NCBI GenBank assembly: GCA_022605955.1
Contig: JAKCOZ010000015.1
Span: forward strand, 6,081,287 to 6,145,286
Origin: Rallus limicola
Taxonomy: Eukaryota; Chordata; Aves; Gruiformes; Rallidae
Reading direction: 5' to 3'
Length of the DNA: 64,000 nt
Made by a program: the position numbers and the translations under genes. The notes beneath the pieces are model-generated. The model saw nothing but the letters and a program-made list of their open reading frames with translations, was not told the DNA's origin and searched no databases. This document shows positions 43,062 through 56,529 of this stretch, one piece after another (the first letter of the stretch is position 1; each line of letters begins with the position of its first letter).

Positions 43062-43583
43062 CTGTAGAATCACAGAACATTAGGAGTTGGAAGGGACCTC
43101 AAAAGATGATCTAGTCCAACCCCCCACCAGAGCAGGATCACCTAGATTAGATCACACAGGAACTCATCCAGGCAGGATTGAATGTCTCCAGAGATGGAGA
43201 CTCCACAGCGTCTCTGAGCAGTCTGTTCCAGCACTTTGTCACCCTCAGAGGAAAAAGGTTTTTTTCTTTACATTCATATGGAACTTCCTATGATCCAGCT
43301 TGCACCCGTTGCCCCTTGTCCTATCACTGGTCATCACTGAGAAGAGCCTGGCTCCATCCTCCTGAAACTCACTATTTACATATTTATAGACTTTAATGAG
43401 GTTACCTCATAGTCTCCTCCAAGCTAAAGAGACCCAGCTCCCTCAGCCTTTTCTCATAAGGAAGCTGTTCCACTCCCTTAATCAACTTGGTGGCCCTGCG
43501 CTGGACTCTTTCAAGGAGTTCCCTGTCCTTCTTCAACTGAGGGGCCCAGATCTGGACACGGTATTCCAGATGCTGCACAGCCA
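43062..43583 (-). mobile_element. CR1 LINE 3' fragment
   Basis: The plus strand begins AGAATCACAGAACATTAGG with GGAAGGGACCTC, continues with GGAGACTCCACAGCGTCTCT, and ends with GGGCCCAGATCTGGACAC and nearby bases. This is the reverse complement of the CR1 ORF2 C-terminus plus 3' UTR. The reading frame is broken by indels, including a T-run near 43258-43266. Confidence 0.93.
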
Positions 43584-46500
43584 GCCATATCTATTTGTAG
43601 GCATTACTACAAACCTTGCTTTGCCCCTATAACCCAGCCCTCAGAGTAGGCATCCAAAAATGGCATGTAGGAAGCAGTAGTGGTGGCTTTCCCTCTTCAG
43701 GGGCAGTGATGAATTGGGACAGGCTTCCATCATCATTGCAGTGTAAAACCCAAGATTCAGGCACCATCGTTCCTACCGTGCTTGAGAGTGGCTCCCAGGA
43801 ATATAATCTTCTCTGTCCTGCATAAGAAAAAGGGCAGTTCTCACTCAGCCCTGCCTGAAGCAGCTGCATTTTTGTCATTGCTGGACCCTTTGCTGAAATA
43901 GTTGAGGAACACTATGTTTTAGGAAACTAAAGCAAGGGGATAATAAGCACACATTAGGCATATTAATTACTTAAAAGATTGGCTGACCAGACTGTTCCCT
44001 ACATTGTCAAGTTCATCAAGCAGCTAAGATACTTAGAGTTGAAAAAGCAACCCACTATGAAAGATTTTTTCTTACGACACAGCAGCACTGTGGAACTGAA
44101 GCAGCATACTGAGGCTGGGCATCCTCTAGAAACCTAAAATTCACAGGCAGAAATATTTTCTGTCTAAATATGCCCTGGTTTGAACCCTTCAAGACAGCAA
44201 AAGAAGGATGCTGCAGTTCCACACCAGCTCAACTAGATGTAAAGAAAGTGGCATGTGCCACTTTGAAGGCAAAGTCTGGGAGAAGGGCTGGGAATTCAGC
44301 AAACAGCAAGAAGCAGTGTGGCAGCTTTGGGAAAGGGAGACTTGACAGCACTTCATCTCTCCTGACCTGTTTGTTCTGCCCTCCTCTGTCAATGACAGTT
44401 ACCCAGACACTGAAAGGGAAAAAAACAGCCAGCAAACAAACTGCCTATTCCACTCTAAAAAGACACTGCATTGGTAAGATGGCAGCTGCACCAACAGGTG
44501 AAAACGAGCTCTATTTGCTACATTAAACCTCTAATTTAATTTGGCAGAAGATCACTTGCAAATCAAGCAAATGTGACACAACCATTTTCCCTTGTGTTTG
44601 GCTGTGTCCAGAAACTACAGCTCCAGCTGTTCTGCTGGCCATGCACTACCCTAAAGCAGGATCAGTGAACAATAAAACACATTTCCATCGCTACAGAACA
44701 CTAGCTTCCCCTTAAGACTTAGGTGGATTTTTTTTTCTTCCATGAAGGCTCAGCCTTCTCTCATAATTACAATAACCCTGATCAGTGTCTTCACTACAAA
44801 ATCTGAAGTTGCCACCCGACCTTCCTGTACAACACAAACTCCGTGTGCTTTACAGGCTCAGCCATTAGGTTTTAAGCAGTGCTCATTTGTGAAGATATCA
44901 GTTTGCATGACCCATGAGTACAGGACATTGGGAAAGGCTGCCACCACCACTGTCCTCAGCTCACGTTTAAGGAATGATTTTTGAAGTGAGGGTTCACAAA
45001 GGATTCTCGCAGCTTCATGGGTTTCAGCAAAATCTTTGACACCTGATGAACTCTGACGCTGATATGTATACATGACATTCAAACTGACTGATGTCCCCAA
45101 AATGACATGCCAGATGCAAGCTGTAGTGAGATGGTTCTAAAAGGTAGGACAGATTTACTCATAAGTATGGATTTTATATGTATTTATATTTAAAATGAAT
45201 GTATTTTAAATATCAACCTTCATCTGCATTCTTCTGGTTTGCATGTTACCTGGTCTATGAACTCTCCTCCACTCTGCTCTTGCTGAGCTCGGTGCTGGAA
45301 GCTGACCTTTTATTGCAATGAGAAATGGGGCCCTGGGCAAGGGAAGTACAAAACAAATGGACCAAAGTAAAATCTGATGAGTTGCTTGAGTTATAACATC
45401 AAACTGCTAATGCAAATGTTATTCCTCATAAATCACTTTACTTCCCTAAACTTCCTACATAGGCTTCTACATAAAAGGAGCCTTTACATGTCATAGCTTT
45501 ATATTGCCTGGCAATTTACACTTTGTAAAACACAATTCCAGCCTGACTCTTTTAAGGGTTGGTTTAATTCTTCCAGAGAAACTGTGAAAGTGTTAAATTC
45601 CTTTCTTCAAATAGATGCTATGTCCTCCTTTCATGGCACCAGAAAAACAACCTAGAGCTGCATGTCACTGACGTTTGTGCGTGGGGGTTGAGCTGTGGGT
45701 ACCACTAAACCCTGCTTATCTGGCAGTTCCACTCAAAAAAACCAAAACCAAAACCCAAGTGATTTTACCAGCAAATTTGTTTCAGAACCAGTGAATAAAA
45801 GCCATCCTGCTCAGGAATTTCTATCCACATTACCTGCCAGGTATTGTGCCAGACAACACTGACCAGACGGTTGAGGCGTTACTACGTTCTTGTGAGATGT
45901 GGTTTCACAAAGCTAGTGGGACAGGTTCAGTCTGGCAGTACCCAAATAGGACATCCAGCTCTTTCCTGATCCTAATACTGTGGGGAGCAGATGCATGTTA
46001 CATCAGCCAACTCATTCTCCACTTCAGCAAGTCCAATAATACGTGCTGAACAAAGCAGCAACATAGTCTTCATTAATTATGCAGAAGCAATAATTCAGGT
46101 GCCATCTCTTATACTCTGCTAAACTGCAGGGAGGGAGGGCAGGAAATATGTCACTATTTTGCAGAGTGTACTACGTAATTCCCCACAAGCAATAAAGCGA
46201 ATTTTAAGGTTTCAAGGGGACCATCCCCCAGGTCAGATACCGAAAAAGCAATTTTAATCACGCTAAAAAAAAGAGCATCAAAGGAACTCTATGGACAGGA
46301 ATCTCCAGAAAGTCCAAAGGACTCTCCACTCAATTCCTTCTGCAGGATTTAACAGAAATGATTTTTGAGTCTCCTTACAGGATTACAACAGCTCCTTTTG
46401 TAGCCAGCAGAATTTCTCAGCTGGGAACCTTGGAGTTCAAGAAGCCGTTCCAAAACAGATCCAGTGTTGTGAGACCTGATCTTCTTGATCTCAGGAGAGA

Positions 46501-49500
46501 GACTTTAAGAATGAAATCAGTTCCACGTGTGTAAAAATGTAAGCATTAGTGCCACAAATTATTCAGTACTCTGCACACTGCTCTGGATCCTATCCTATAA
46601 CAGACTATTGCTGTCTAAACATAACACAGCAGTTCTCCTCTAATGCCACATGGACTCTTGCTCCCACAGACTCTTGTTCTGGGCAACTCTAGTGGATGTG
46701 TCTTGTTGAGTGCCAACCCACCACACAACCATCCCTCTCATCCATCTGGAGGGGCTGTTTCAGCCATCGCTGGGTGACATCTGGTTCTGCACTGGAGCAA
46801 TACCAGCTTTCTAACAGTTCTTGGCTTTATTATACAACAGGCTTCTACAGCCCAATAGCCACGGCAATCATCATTTACATTCAGGAGCAGTGGAACAGTT
46901 TATGAACTGTGGCAGGTAATTGCAGAATCATAATTGTTCTTCTTCTAAATTTGCTCTGAACAATGAAGACACTAATGGTCTCATTAACCTAATCTTTCCT
47001 TAATGCCTGTATTATGTTTTTGGCAGACAATGCTTACTTTACTTACTTAGTTGACCCCTCTTAATATCACATATAGACAGCTTCTTGCTTGCCATCATGT
47101 TATTGGTTCTTTGTATAAATACTGAGAAGGGAAACCACTGTTGAACCACAGGGAAAAGAAGTTCTAATTATTTGGTCAAAAACCCAAGTAAATTGAAGAG
47201 TCAGAATAAGACAAAAAGTGGACCCAGTGTTTTCTGGGTTACTAGTCAAACAAGGTTCCTTAATTATATTTCAATTAGTATTTCTCTCTATTTCAAGAAG
47301 CATAGCCATAAATCTAAGGTGTGCTCACAGGAAAGCAGAGATTAGAATATCCAAAGTTTCAAGGGATTGAACTGACACAGCAAACAAGTCAAAGACAGAA
47401 AATGACCTGGTAATCAGTTGTGGGAAATAGCTAGCTGGCTGATTGCTCGCTCACAGGTACAGATCAATAGAGTGTGAAATAATAAAGAAATAGTAAATAA
47501 CTAATTTACAGAAACTTCGAATTATTAGCTGATCCCAGTGTTAGTAGGTTGGGTAAAAGCCTTTAAAAACTCATACTTATTTGCAGATGATGCACAGCCA
47601 CTCATTTTTTCTTAATGTTGGAAAATCAAAGTGCAAAGTTCAGGAATAATGACATAAATAACTATTTAACCTGTTCTAGGTTTTAGTCTGATGTTTTTAG
47701 TTGCTGTTTTGAGTTTACTACTCAAATCCAGACTGGTAGCATGAGATCTCCTTCTGTAGGAAACCCATAATGTTGATATAGTAAAATTGTTTAATCCATG
47801 ATGATTTAAGGCTATGAGGAAAGCAAGGATTTTTGGGGAGGTACTACATAAACTTTTTTGGTGGGTTTTGTAGACTAACAGTTTGCACATCTAAAGCCTT
47901 TTTTGGGACTAAAATAGAAGCAGCCTACAGAATTAAATTCAAATTGAGAATGCTTGCTGAACCTCTTAACAGCCAAAAGAATTAACTCTTTTCTTATAAA
48001 ACAAAACCTTAATTTTCCTTCTAGAAGGAGGACATAAGGCAGCAACTAAACCAGGGTTGGGGTTAGTCATTGGCCTCTGCTAGGTCTTCAAACAAAAGAT
48101 AATTGACTTCCCCAGAACCACCAAAGAAGTGTCTCCTCCATTATACAACAAGGAAAAAACAAGTAATCTTATTTCTGTTACTTCTCTCAGGATTAGGGCA
48201 GGAAGCCCAAAGGGCTGAAGTTTCTGCAACATGTCACTCTCTCTGCTGTTTGTTCCAGGTGTGCTGTATGAGTTCAGTGAGTTTTTCTTCTCTTAGTGCT
48301 ATTTAATGGACAGATTAATTCAACCAACTACTTCCATTGCTTGTCCAATTTCCAAATCATTCTAAACATGTCTCAGACTATTTCCATCTTTTTTCTGGAT
48401 AGCTTTGGACTCTGACAAGTCTTGGCATATATAATAAATTTATTTCCTGTAATATTGGAAATTTTCCTGAAGCAATTACTTCCAAAGGCATTCTGATGTC
48501 CATCTGTATCTTTGGTGAAGTCTCGGTTTATTAAGGTAGAAATACATGTGAATTGCTGCCAGGGAACAGCAAAGATGAGCCTGCTCTTAGATTGTAGATT
48601 TTCAATGACCAGAGTCTAGTTAGCTGCTGAACTGCTTTGCCAATCGTGCACCTTACTTCTGAGTGTCTGTTTCTGCCAAGCAGAGCTCTGCTAATAGATT
48701 GTTCTCCTGTGTTGCTTTACCTTGCAGAGTACGGCTACAGTTGAGGCTTTAGAGCTTGAAATAGACATTTTCTTTTCTCCCACAAGCGATTATAACCATT
48801 GATTTTCAAGTGCTAAATAGCATTGGTGCTGGCTGTATGTGTGTTTAAGTTGTGACACTAAGAGCTGACAAGACAGACCTATACTTTGCCTCACACGAAG
48901 TCAATGTCAAGGCCAAAATGGGAGAGGCAAGAGAATATCCCTGGTGTTTCACACCAATGTCTATGCTAACATAAATGCAGACAGAATCCATGCTTTAATT
49001 GTGAGAGCTGCCCCTTTAGAGACAACCCTGATGGAAACAAATTTTATTGTCATTCCCTAACATCAAAATGACCCAGAGTTAGTGGCACCAGATACTGTCA
49101 ACAAATTGCAATGTTCATGATGAGATTCCTTTTGCCATTCCAGTAAGGTTTTAATTACGCTCCTCACAGAAAAAAAAAGCTCTCCAACCATTCTGGGCTG
49201 AAACACTGCCTTTTTGATCCCTTAGCTTCATCTGCCTCTTTTCTCCCCCACCCCCCCTTCTCCTGCTCCTCCAAGTAAAGGCTTCCATATAACCTGCTAC
49301 CAGCTACCACCTTTCACAGACAATTCCTTTCTGTCTCACACATCAAAAGGACAAGAGACCACAAAATATCACCTAGTGATAATTACTCAATTAAACAGAA
49401 AAGCAATAGATGCTATATTATTTTCAATGAGAAAATACCTCATTGTCTTAAATTGTTCCTCTCCAAACCACATTAATTTATCATTTGTCTTCACCTGGAA

Positions 49501-51836
49501 ATGTATCACCTTACTTTCTTGTATGGATATACATTCCATAGGTTTGCTTATAACGCATTTTATACATACAATTCCCAAAGTCAAGCAAACTGAATTCAGG
49601 AATAACATTTTAACTGCACATAAGTAAACAAACAAACAAACAAAAGCTTTCCCTTCAGGGATTATGGAGGCTTTAGTAGTCATCATCTCATTTATACCTC
49701 ATGCTTGTACTATTTTCAATTTCCTATTACAGACAATGACTTCTAACTACGTTTCTGCTGTGTGAGAGTGAGTCTTTTCATCCTCACAAGGTACTGAAGG
49801 AGAGAATCCCAGGGAACTGTGCCAAGGAAACTCCTTGATTAAAAGCAGAATATGTAGACAAACCCTTCGGGTTATTGCACTCCAAGAGAATCTCAGGAGT
49901 AGGGATATACCTCCTCTACTAGGACACATGAATCTGCTTGAGGACCAATATCACCAACCACCAGTTCTTGAAGTGACTCTACCCCATTAAACAGAATGTT
50001 TCAAAGAGCAATAGAAGAGAGACTCACAATTTACAACACTACAAAACTATATTTGCATGTTTCAAACCCCAGAAACCAATGTGTATGTTACAATGTTTTC
50101 CACATCTCCAGTAGGATGATATTCAAACTCTTTGCATGGGCAAATAGCTACCACACACAATAGGTTACCAGAACTATTTAGGTCCTTGAATTTTTCTTTT
50201 TTCTGGTTCTCAGTTCCACTGAAGATTGTATCTTCAGTGCTTCGGCACATGAAGAATAGAACCTTTTTTTTCCCCACTGTTTTAACCTCTTTCATGGAAG
50301 ATAGGGGAGAAAAAGAAAACTTAAAATGTCATTAAATCTCTGATAATTGTTTTTTCCTTGAGGCCCTTTACTGTCTTTTCTGTTAGGAAAGACAGCGAGC
50401 TATGTCCTTCAGGACAAGGATTGTGAACAACTGTCAAGTTAACATCATGGGGTTAATATTTTCCTCATGAAGGGTTTCAGAAATTAATGCTTAAACTCTG
50501 AGATTACCTCATTTTCTCTGGTCACCACCTTTTAGTCCTGTAGTATTTTCAAATTCTGCTTAGAGAACATTTCCTGTAGCCCAGCCTTAATCTCTCTTCC
50601 AGTGAGATGCAGATCATCATCTTCTTTGGTATTCCACCTTGTTCATCATTTTCAAAAAGCCTCCAAGCAACTAATTAGGCATACAATGTCAGTAGCCAGA
50701 ATGTCAAAAAAGCCATGTGCACTTAAGTCCTGAGCTGCAAATCAACCCATGGGCTTCACACTAGCAGCTACCAAGTCACTACAAGATTTTTACTTTCTTT
50801 TAAATCTAGCCCTTATTTTAACGGCAAAATATTCATGCAAATGCATGCATTAATTTTACAAAATCTAGGTGTTTTATTCTACCTACATCTTCTTCTCTAT
50901 CATTAGCTATAATGATTGAACCTAACACTCTCTGCTGAAGGAACAGTAGTAAAGCTATGTGCAGTAATCACTCCCGGGATAACATGAATTTATGCTTGTC
51001 CACAGACAAAGCAGGGAGGCATCTGGAGAGAGTGGGACCAATAATTAGACTTTAACTAAGAATGCAGAAAAGAAAAAGTCATCTGCTTGAAGCAAAGCTG
51101 GAACATAATAATGAGAAATCTCTATGAGAGGGGGATAATCGGAAGCCTATAAAAGAGGATTATATCGCCCTGCTAGATTTTAACATTACCTCAGAATTCA
51201 CTGAAACCTAAACCCCAAATTCTAGCTGACCAATAAATCCTGGTTTGCTTTAATATGGAAGATGTGTCACTACAGCATCTGTTTCTTGAGGGGGAAGGAG
51301 GGGGAAAGCTAAATTAATGAAGTTACCAAAAGACAAGGTATTATTTTTCACTAGCTGAATGAGCTATGGAGTGATGCAGGAGTACTGATTCAGTGCCCAC
51401 TTCTGGGTAGCAGAGAATAAAACCACTTTGAGTTTACTACTACTGCACATAAATGCATGTGGCTTGGCTCCAAATGGGAACAAAAAGCAGATTCACATCT
51501 CAAAGGAGTTTGTTGTGCACACCGGTTCCAAAAATGCATGCAAAACCAGGTTTGCCCACCTTATTGGTGAACTAAAAGGCACACCACAGTGTAAGAAACA
51601 CTTCAATACTGGTACTATTTCAAGATGGGTGGTTCTCAAACTCAGCTGCATTCTGCACTATTTATACATGAGAAATCAGCTGCCATTGCTCCTGTGGGGT
51701 ATAACAAAAGGAAGCTCAAGGATTGGATGGCTTAGCTGAAGAAGCTGGAAGAGATCTGGTTAGAGATGACTTCATGCTGATCCTGAGGTACTCTGGAGAC
51801 ATAACAAGTAGCCTAACTTACATTTGATAGCACTGA
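43584..51836. other. Intergenic, no gene recognised
   Basis: An 8-kb stretch without supported exons. It contains an 11-bp AT-rich inverted repeat (45186-45113 region) and a (CAAA)n run at about 49626-49643. A TATAAAAG word with a nearby CGGAAG occurs at 51142-51155, with no transcript evidence. Confidence 0.75.
45186..45213. repeat. AT-rich inverted repeat
   Basis: Text positions 45186-45196 (ATATTTAAAAT) and 45203-45213 (ATTTTAAATAT) are exact reverse complements around a 6-base loop. Confidence 0.6.
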
Positions 51837-52137
51837 CGCGTCTTGTCGCAGCACACCCCTACGGAGCTAACAGCACACTATGTCTTTATTAGATTGGATA
51901 TCTGTGGCGAAGAAATTGTTGCCTGTCATGTTTATCAGTGATAAACAACCACCACTGTATGTGCTTGAAATTAACATCGCAACACAGGGCAGGTTAATTA
52001 GTAATTCAGGGCTTCAGCTGGGAGAGGGAGACAGATCTCGCTGGAGCCAGTCTGAACGCGTTGCTCCGCAGAGTGGTTGACTCGGTACATCTCTGATCAA
52101 GGAGACCTCAGGCACTATTGGAAGCAGATCTCCAACG
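51837..52137. promoter_or_regulatory. CpG-enriched block with palindromic GATA site, candidate regulatory element
   Basis: Twelve CpGs fall in about 300 bases, including GACGCGTC and AACGCGTT, in otherwise CpG-poor intergenic DNA. At 51930-51946 lies GTTTATCA-G-TGATAAAC, an exact inverted repeat of two GATA-type motifs. A conserved enhancer or an untranslated first exon of a downstream gene are both possible; neither can be shown from sequence alone. Confidence 0.35.
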
Positions 52138-55100
52138 TGCTCCTGGACTTGCCAGTAGTAATCTAGAATGAAAAGAAAGAAAAAAAAAATAGGACAACAG
52201 TATTCTGTCTCTCGGTCTCCCACCTACACAGGTTACACTAATCCATTCCCACCTCATGCTCCCTGTCTATCAAAAAAGAGTAATTCCTACTCACTAGTGA
52301 ACAGTGACGTTTAATTAACATTTATAAACTACTGCCTAATATTCATGTGGAATTAAATAGACAAAGAACTAATACTGAAGGGAGCATACAGTTCAAAGTA
52401 AATCTGAATACAAAATGTAGGGCATATAGACATGAATCTCATTTTCTGCTTATACGTGGTAGAATTTAAAGTACATTTTTAGTCTACCATTTGTCTAGAG
52501 GAGGACAAATACCATGAAGGTTTAAATAAATACCAGTTTTTAAAACAGGTATCAGTGAGACCAGCTGGCACGTTAGCCAAGAGAGAATACAGTGGGCCTC
52601 TACTTTTTTGTATCACTTTATGTGTCCACTTTCTGCTTCTACACCACTTTATTTTCTGTTTCTTTTTACCACAGTCTGTATCTGTATATCTGCTTGACCA
52701 GCTCAGAAAGCTCTGCTCATGTCCAACACATTCCAGAGGGCTGGGCCAAATGGGTTTGACTATTTCTGGTGACCTCATGTGAGAAACAAGCACAACGACT
52801 AACCAGACCTCTCAGATTTTGAACATGAACATGTCAGGATAGATACAAAATACAAAATCAAAGGAACTAAATGTGGGATGTAAGTTGCTAACTGTTGCTT
52901 AGCAACACTTCACTGATGTCACACAAATCATGACCTTAGCATCAGAGTCAACACCATTCACGCAGATATCTGCAAACAAATCATCTGATATGGCAGGAAA
53001 CAAAAAAAAACCATAACCATTTTATGCCAGCATGAGCATGCACTGTAGATGCTCTAATGCCACTTACAGGCAAAGAGCACGTTTGCCTCCTGATAAGCTC
53101 TAAGAATACATATGGTAATTAAGGGAATAATCTTCTTAAATTAATAAATTCTGACCTCGAAGAAAGAAACAGCGGCTGGAGTGAAATAATTAGGCCATGA
53201 CTCAATCACATTTGCATGGCAGATAGTAGAATTCGATTGAGAAGCAAGCTTGAGTGAGGTAGACAACAAATTGTTTATCTCCCCAGTATGCTTCAAGCCT
53301 GCTTTTACAATTTCTTATGCAATATTGATTTCTCATACTCTATACTTTTACCCTTTAATTATATTTATGGACATATTAAGTCAGAGTGCAAACATTTTTC
53401 TTTTCTTTCAAGAGAATTTCATAACCTGTCTCCTTCATTAAATAGCAAAACTCAAAAACCTTTGAGATATAAAAGACAATTTCTCAGTAAGATAAAAAAG
53501 CATAAATATTTCAGATAAAATGTCCTATATATGTTGTTTTTTAAAAAAAACACAACATTAAATCCTATTAAATTTTGTCTTTCTTCCCTTTAACTGAAAT
53601 TAACTTTTTCACTGAATATCAACCTCTTTTTGCTTTGGGAAAAAAAAAAAGCAGAAGGCCAAAGGTCCTCCTTTATTGCAGATCTTCAAGTGTGGAAAGG
53701 ACTTGATAAAGCTGTAAAAAATTCTGCTCAAGCACCCACCCAGCAAGACTGTTGTTGTCATTAGGCTAAGGCTTTAGCCTAATGCTGGGTGGGTGCTGAA
53801 CTGACCTTAACTCAGCAAGCTATGAAGATTCATGAATATAAAATGTTCTTCACCTCTGGGTTTTCTAAATCAAACACTTAACGTTCTCCATAGCCTTCAG
53901 AGATGTATATCCAACACTATATATCTGTCCTCTTCCCACCAACCTGCTCTCACTCAAAAAACCCAAAAAAAACCCCAAACAAAAAAGCCGAACAAAAAGT
54001 TCCTGGTTTCATGAATATTAAAAAAACTAAGTCAAATTGCCTCACACTAACCCTGAGCTTCAGTCTAGCCATCTGCAGCTAAAACCTTAGAAGGAGAAGA
54101 AAAAAAAAAAAAAAAAAAGGGTCTTCCACCCCTTTTTACAAATCCTAATGTTTATACAGACATTAGTATACCCGCTGCAGAGTTTGTACATGAAACCCAA
54201 ATAATCCCTTCTGGCCTTGGACTGTTTCCTAGTCTTCCAGCCTATGCAGAATCCAAAAATAGAGTTTATTTGATAAATGTTTCCTTAAACATTTATTTCC
54301 TGAACTTTGTCACCTACCCAGCCAGCGTCTTCCCTTGGAGATACTTCAGCTCTGCAAAAGCAGTAAAATAAGAATGTGTCTCAAATCAAGCACGTGACAG
54401 AAGTCAGCTATGTAGTTGCCACACTGTATAAAAAGGAAGACGTGGAGCAGCTGGTGCATAGCTGGAACACAGGGACAGCGGATGTTAATGACACAATGGC
54501 CATTTCTGAGGAGTAGCAGCATGGTCTGCCTAATGTAAACAGCTGGCCTTAGGATGGCAGCTTAGGAAAACAGGAGCTACCTGTGACAGTATTGCAACAG
54601 AAAAAGTATTATAAACTTGATGGCTAGCTCTGGTAGAATTATTACTTGAGCAGAGAGGTTTTATGGGATTCTCATGGAGTCTGCTGCCAAAAAGACACAG
54701 TGAGGGTTGCCAGAGTATCTTATAAAATATCACAGATCACTAAGATACAGCAAGATAATTCTTGTTAAATGCTGTAACTGTGGTTAGGTCAAAGTGCGTC
54801 AGTCCTCAAGAAAATCAGCACTGATGTTCCACCATAGAGGGGGACAGAGACCAAAACTCCACCAGTGCCCAAGGCCCTGCAATGGTAAGGGACTGATTTG
54901 ATGAGACGATTTCAAGTGGACCCAGACACAAATCACACCCTGTGCAGTAGAGGAAGCCCAATCTCAAGTGTCTACTAAACTTATCTGAGAATAATAAACA
55001 AATAAATAAATAAAATAAAAACACCTCTTCTCTTACCCTCCAATCCAGAGGTGATCAGTGATCTAAGGGTATGATGCAAGGCTCTCCAGCCAGGCAGGCA

Positions 55101-56529
55101 TACAGATTGAGGATCCATACCAGTGGCTCATTCAGTCCTTTTTTTCCTCTGCACATGAAACAAGAGCAAACCCTTCCTTCATTTCCCAGGGTACAACTTC
55201 ACAAGATAAACTGGGGAAATGTCAATTTCCTGAATCATAAAGGCTAACCAACTCAGGTCCTGACACAGACTGTGATGACACAATGGTTTACTGCAAGTGC
55301 TACAAGCATGCTGACAGCAATGAGCTAGATTTACCATAGAACATTTCATAGAACGTGTGTCCCTACAAAATAGTATCACAAATAATAAGAAAAATAAGTT
55401 GATAAAGAGGGAAAATAGAATCACAAACAACTCACACAGTATAGAACTGTAAAGAAAACCAAATGAAGGAACCAGTGAAAACCTGCTGATGATCAGGACA
55501 ATTATTACAGTCCAGATGGTTTCCACATATATATATATAGAAGGATTTAATAATGAAGCCTAAATGTTTAGTTAAAAACTATCACATTGGTTCAAATAAA
55601 AAGAAGTTCTGTGCATTGATTCACTGTAAACAGGAAACACCATTCACAGCAGCCAGCCCCTTCTGTCCTTGGAGGGATCAAACAGAAACCCAAAGGTCTC
55701 TACAACAAGACAACTTGCTTCTTTTCTCTTTTATAGTGTGCTATTTCACATTTAAATCAAGTTTATTAGATCAAAGTCACTCATGACTGTTTTTCAAAGA
55801 TTATAAGGCATGAAATAAGAAATACAGAACACAAGAAAAGCAAACCTAGTAACTCTGAATTTATTTACTGTAAGCTGTAATGAATGCCTGCTCTGATTTG
55901 CAATAGCGTGTCCACTCAGAACTAAAGAATCCCATATGCATCTTCCCGTTCAGAAGAGCCAAGCGAGGACTGTCAGAGTCCACTGCTTTTAATTGGTACT
56001 GCTTGAAAAGTCAAAAGAAGCCACTACTGTTTTCCAAGGAGAATCTGAGAAAAATGGAAGTTGCTAACAAGAGCTATGGTCTTTGCACTCAAGCTGGCGT
56101 TGTTTCCAGTCTTTAGTGGTTCCTTTGATGCTTGTGCTGGTTTAAACACAAGTCCTCCATGACCAAGATCCTTATTTACCTGTAGGTACAGAGCCCTTAG
56201 GGTACCTCTAGGAGGAATTAAAATGTTAATGCAAATCCCACTACTTTTCATTTAAAAATTAATTCTTGTGTCTTTTGGATTCACAGCTGGAAAAATTACT
56301 ACATTATTGCTGTGCCTGCTGTCAGATGTAACTGAATGCCATACTTCAGTGCTGCAATACATTGGAGTACAATGTGTTCACTCATTTGCAAAAGTGAAAC
56401 CTTGCTTCCTATGCCGCTTTAAGTCGCAATAACAACATGGGTCCATCTTCACCAGTCTGACTAACGGCCATCATAGAACCACCTTGAGCATGGAAGGTGT
56501 TACGCAAACAGAAGACACGTAACCAACCT
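52138..56529. other. Intergenic, no gene recognised
   Basis: AT-rich sequence with a strong hairpin (53731-53797), a poly(A) run (about 54101-54118), an (AATA)n-like run (54997-55019) and a short (AT)n at 55528-55539. No exon is supported. Confidence 0.75.
53731..53797. repeat. Near-perfect hairpin: 24 paired bases with a 15-base one-sided bulge
   Basis: The left arm is 53731-53744 (AGCACCCACCCAGC) plus 53760-53769 (ATTAGGCTAA). The right arm is 53774-53783 (TTAGCCTAAT) plus 53784-53797 (GCTGGGTGGGTGCT). All 24 positions pair perfectly. The terminal loop is GGCT, and 15 bases (53745-53759) are unpaired on the left side only. Confidence 0.9.

Noticed and set aside
49626..49643. (CAAA)n run as a CRISPR-like or phased repeat
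   Set aside because: A plain tetranucleotide microsatellite in eukaryotic DNA; no spacer structure.
55179..55526. Hydrophobic 115-codon minus-strand frame
   Set aside because: Hydrophobic because of TTT/ATT/CTT-rich low-complexity DNA; no membrane-protein family recognised.
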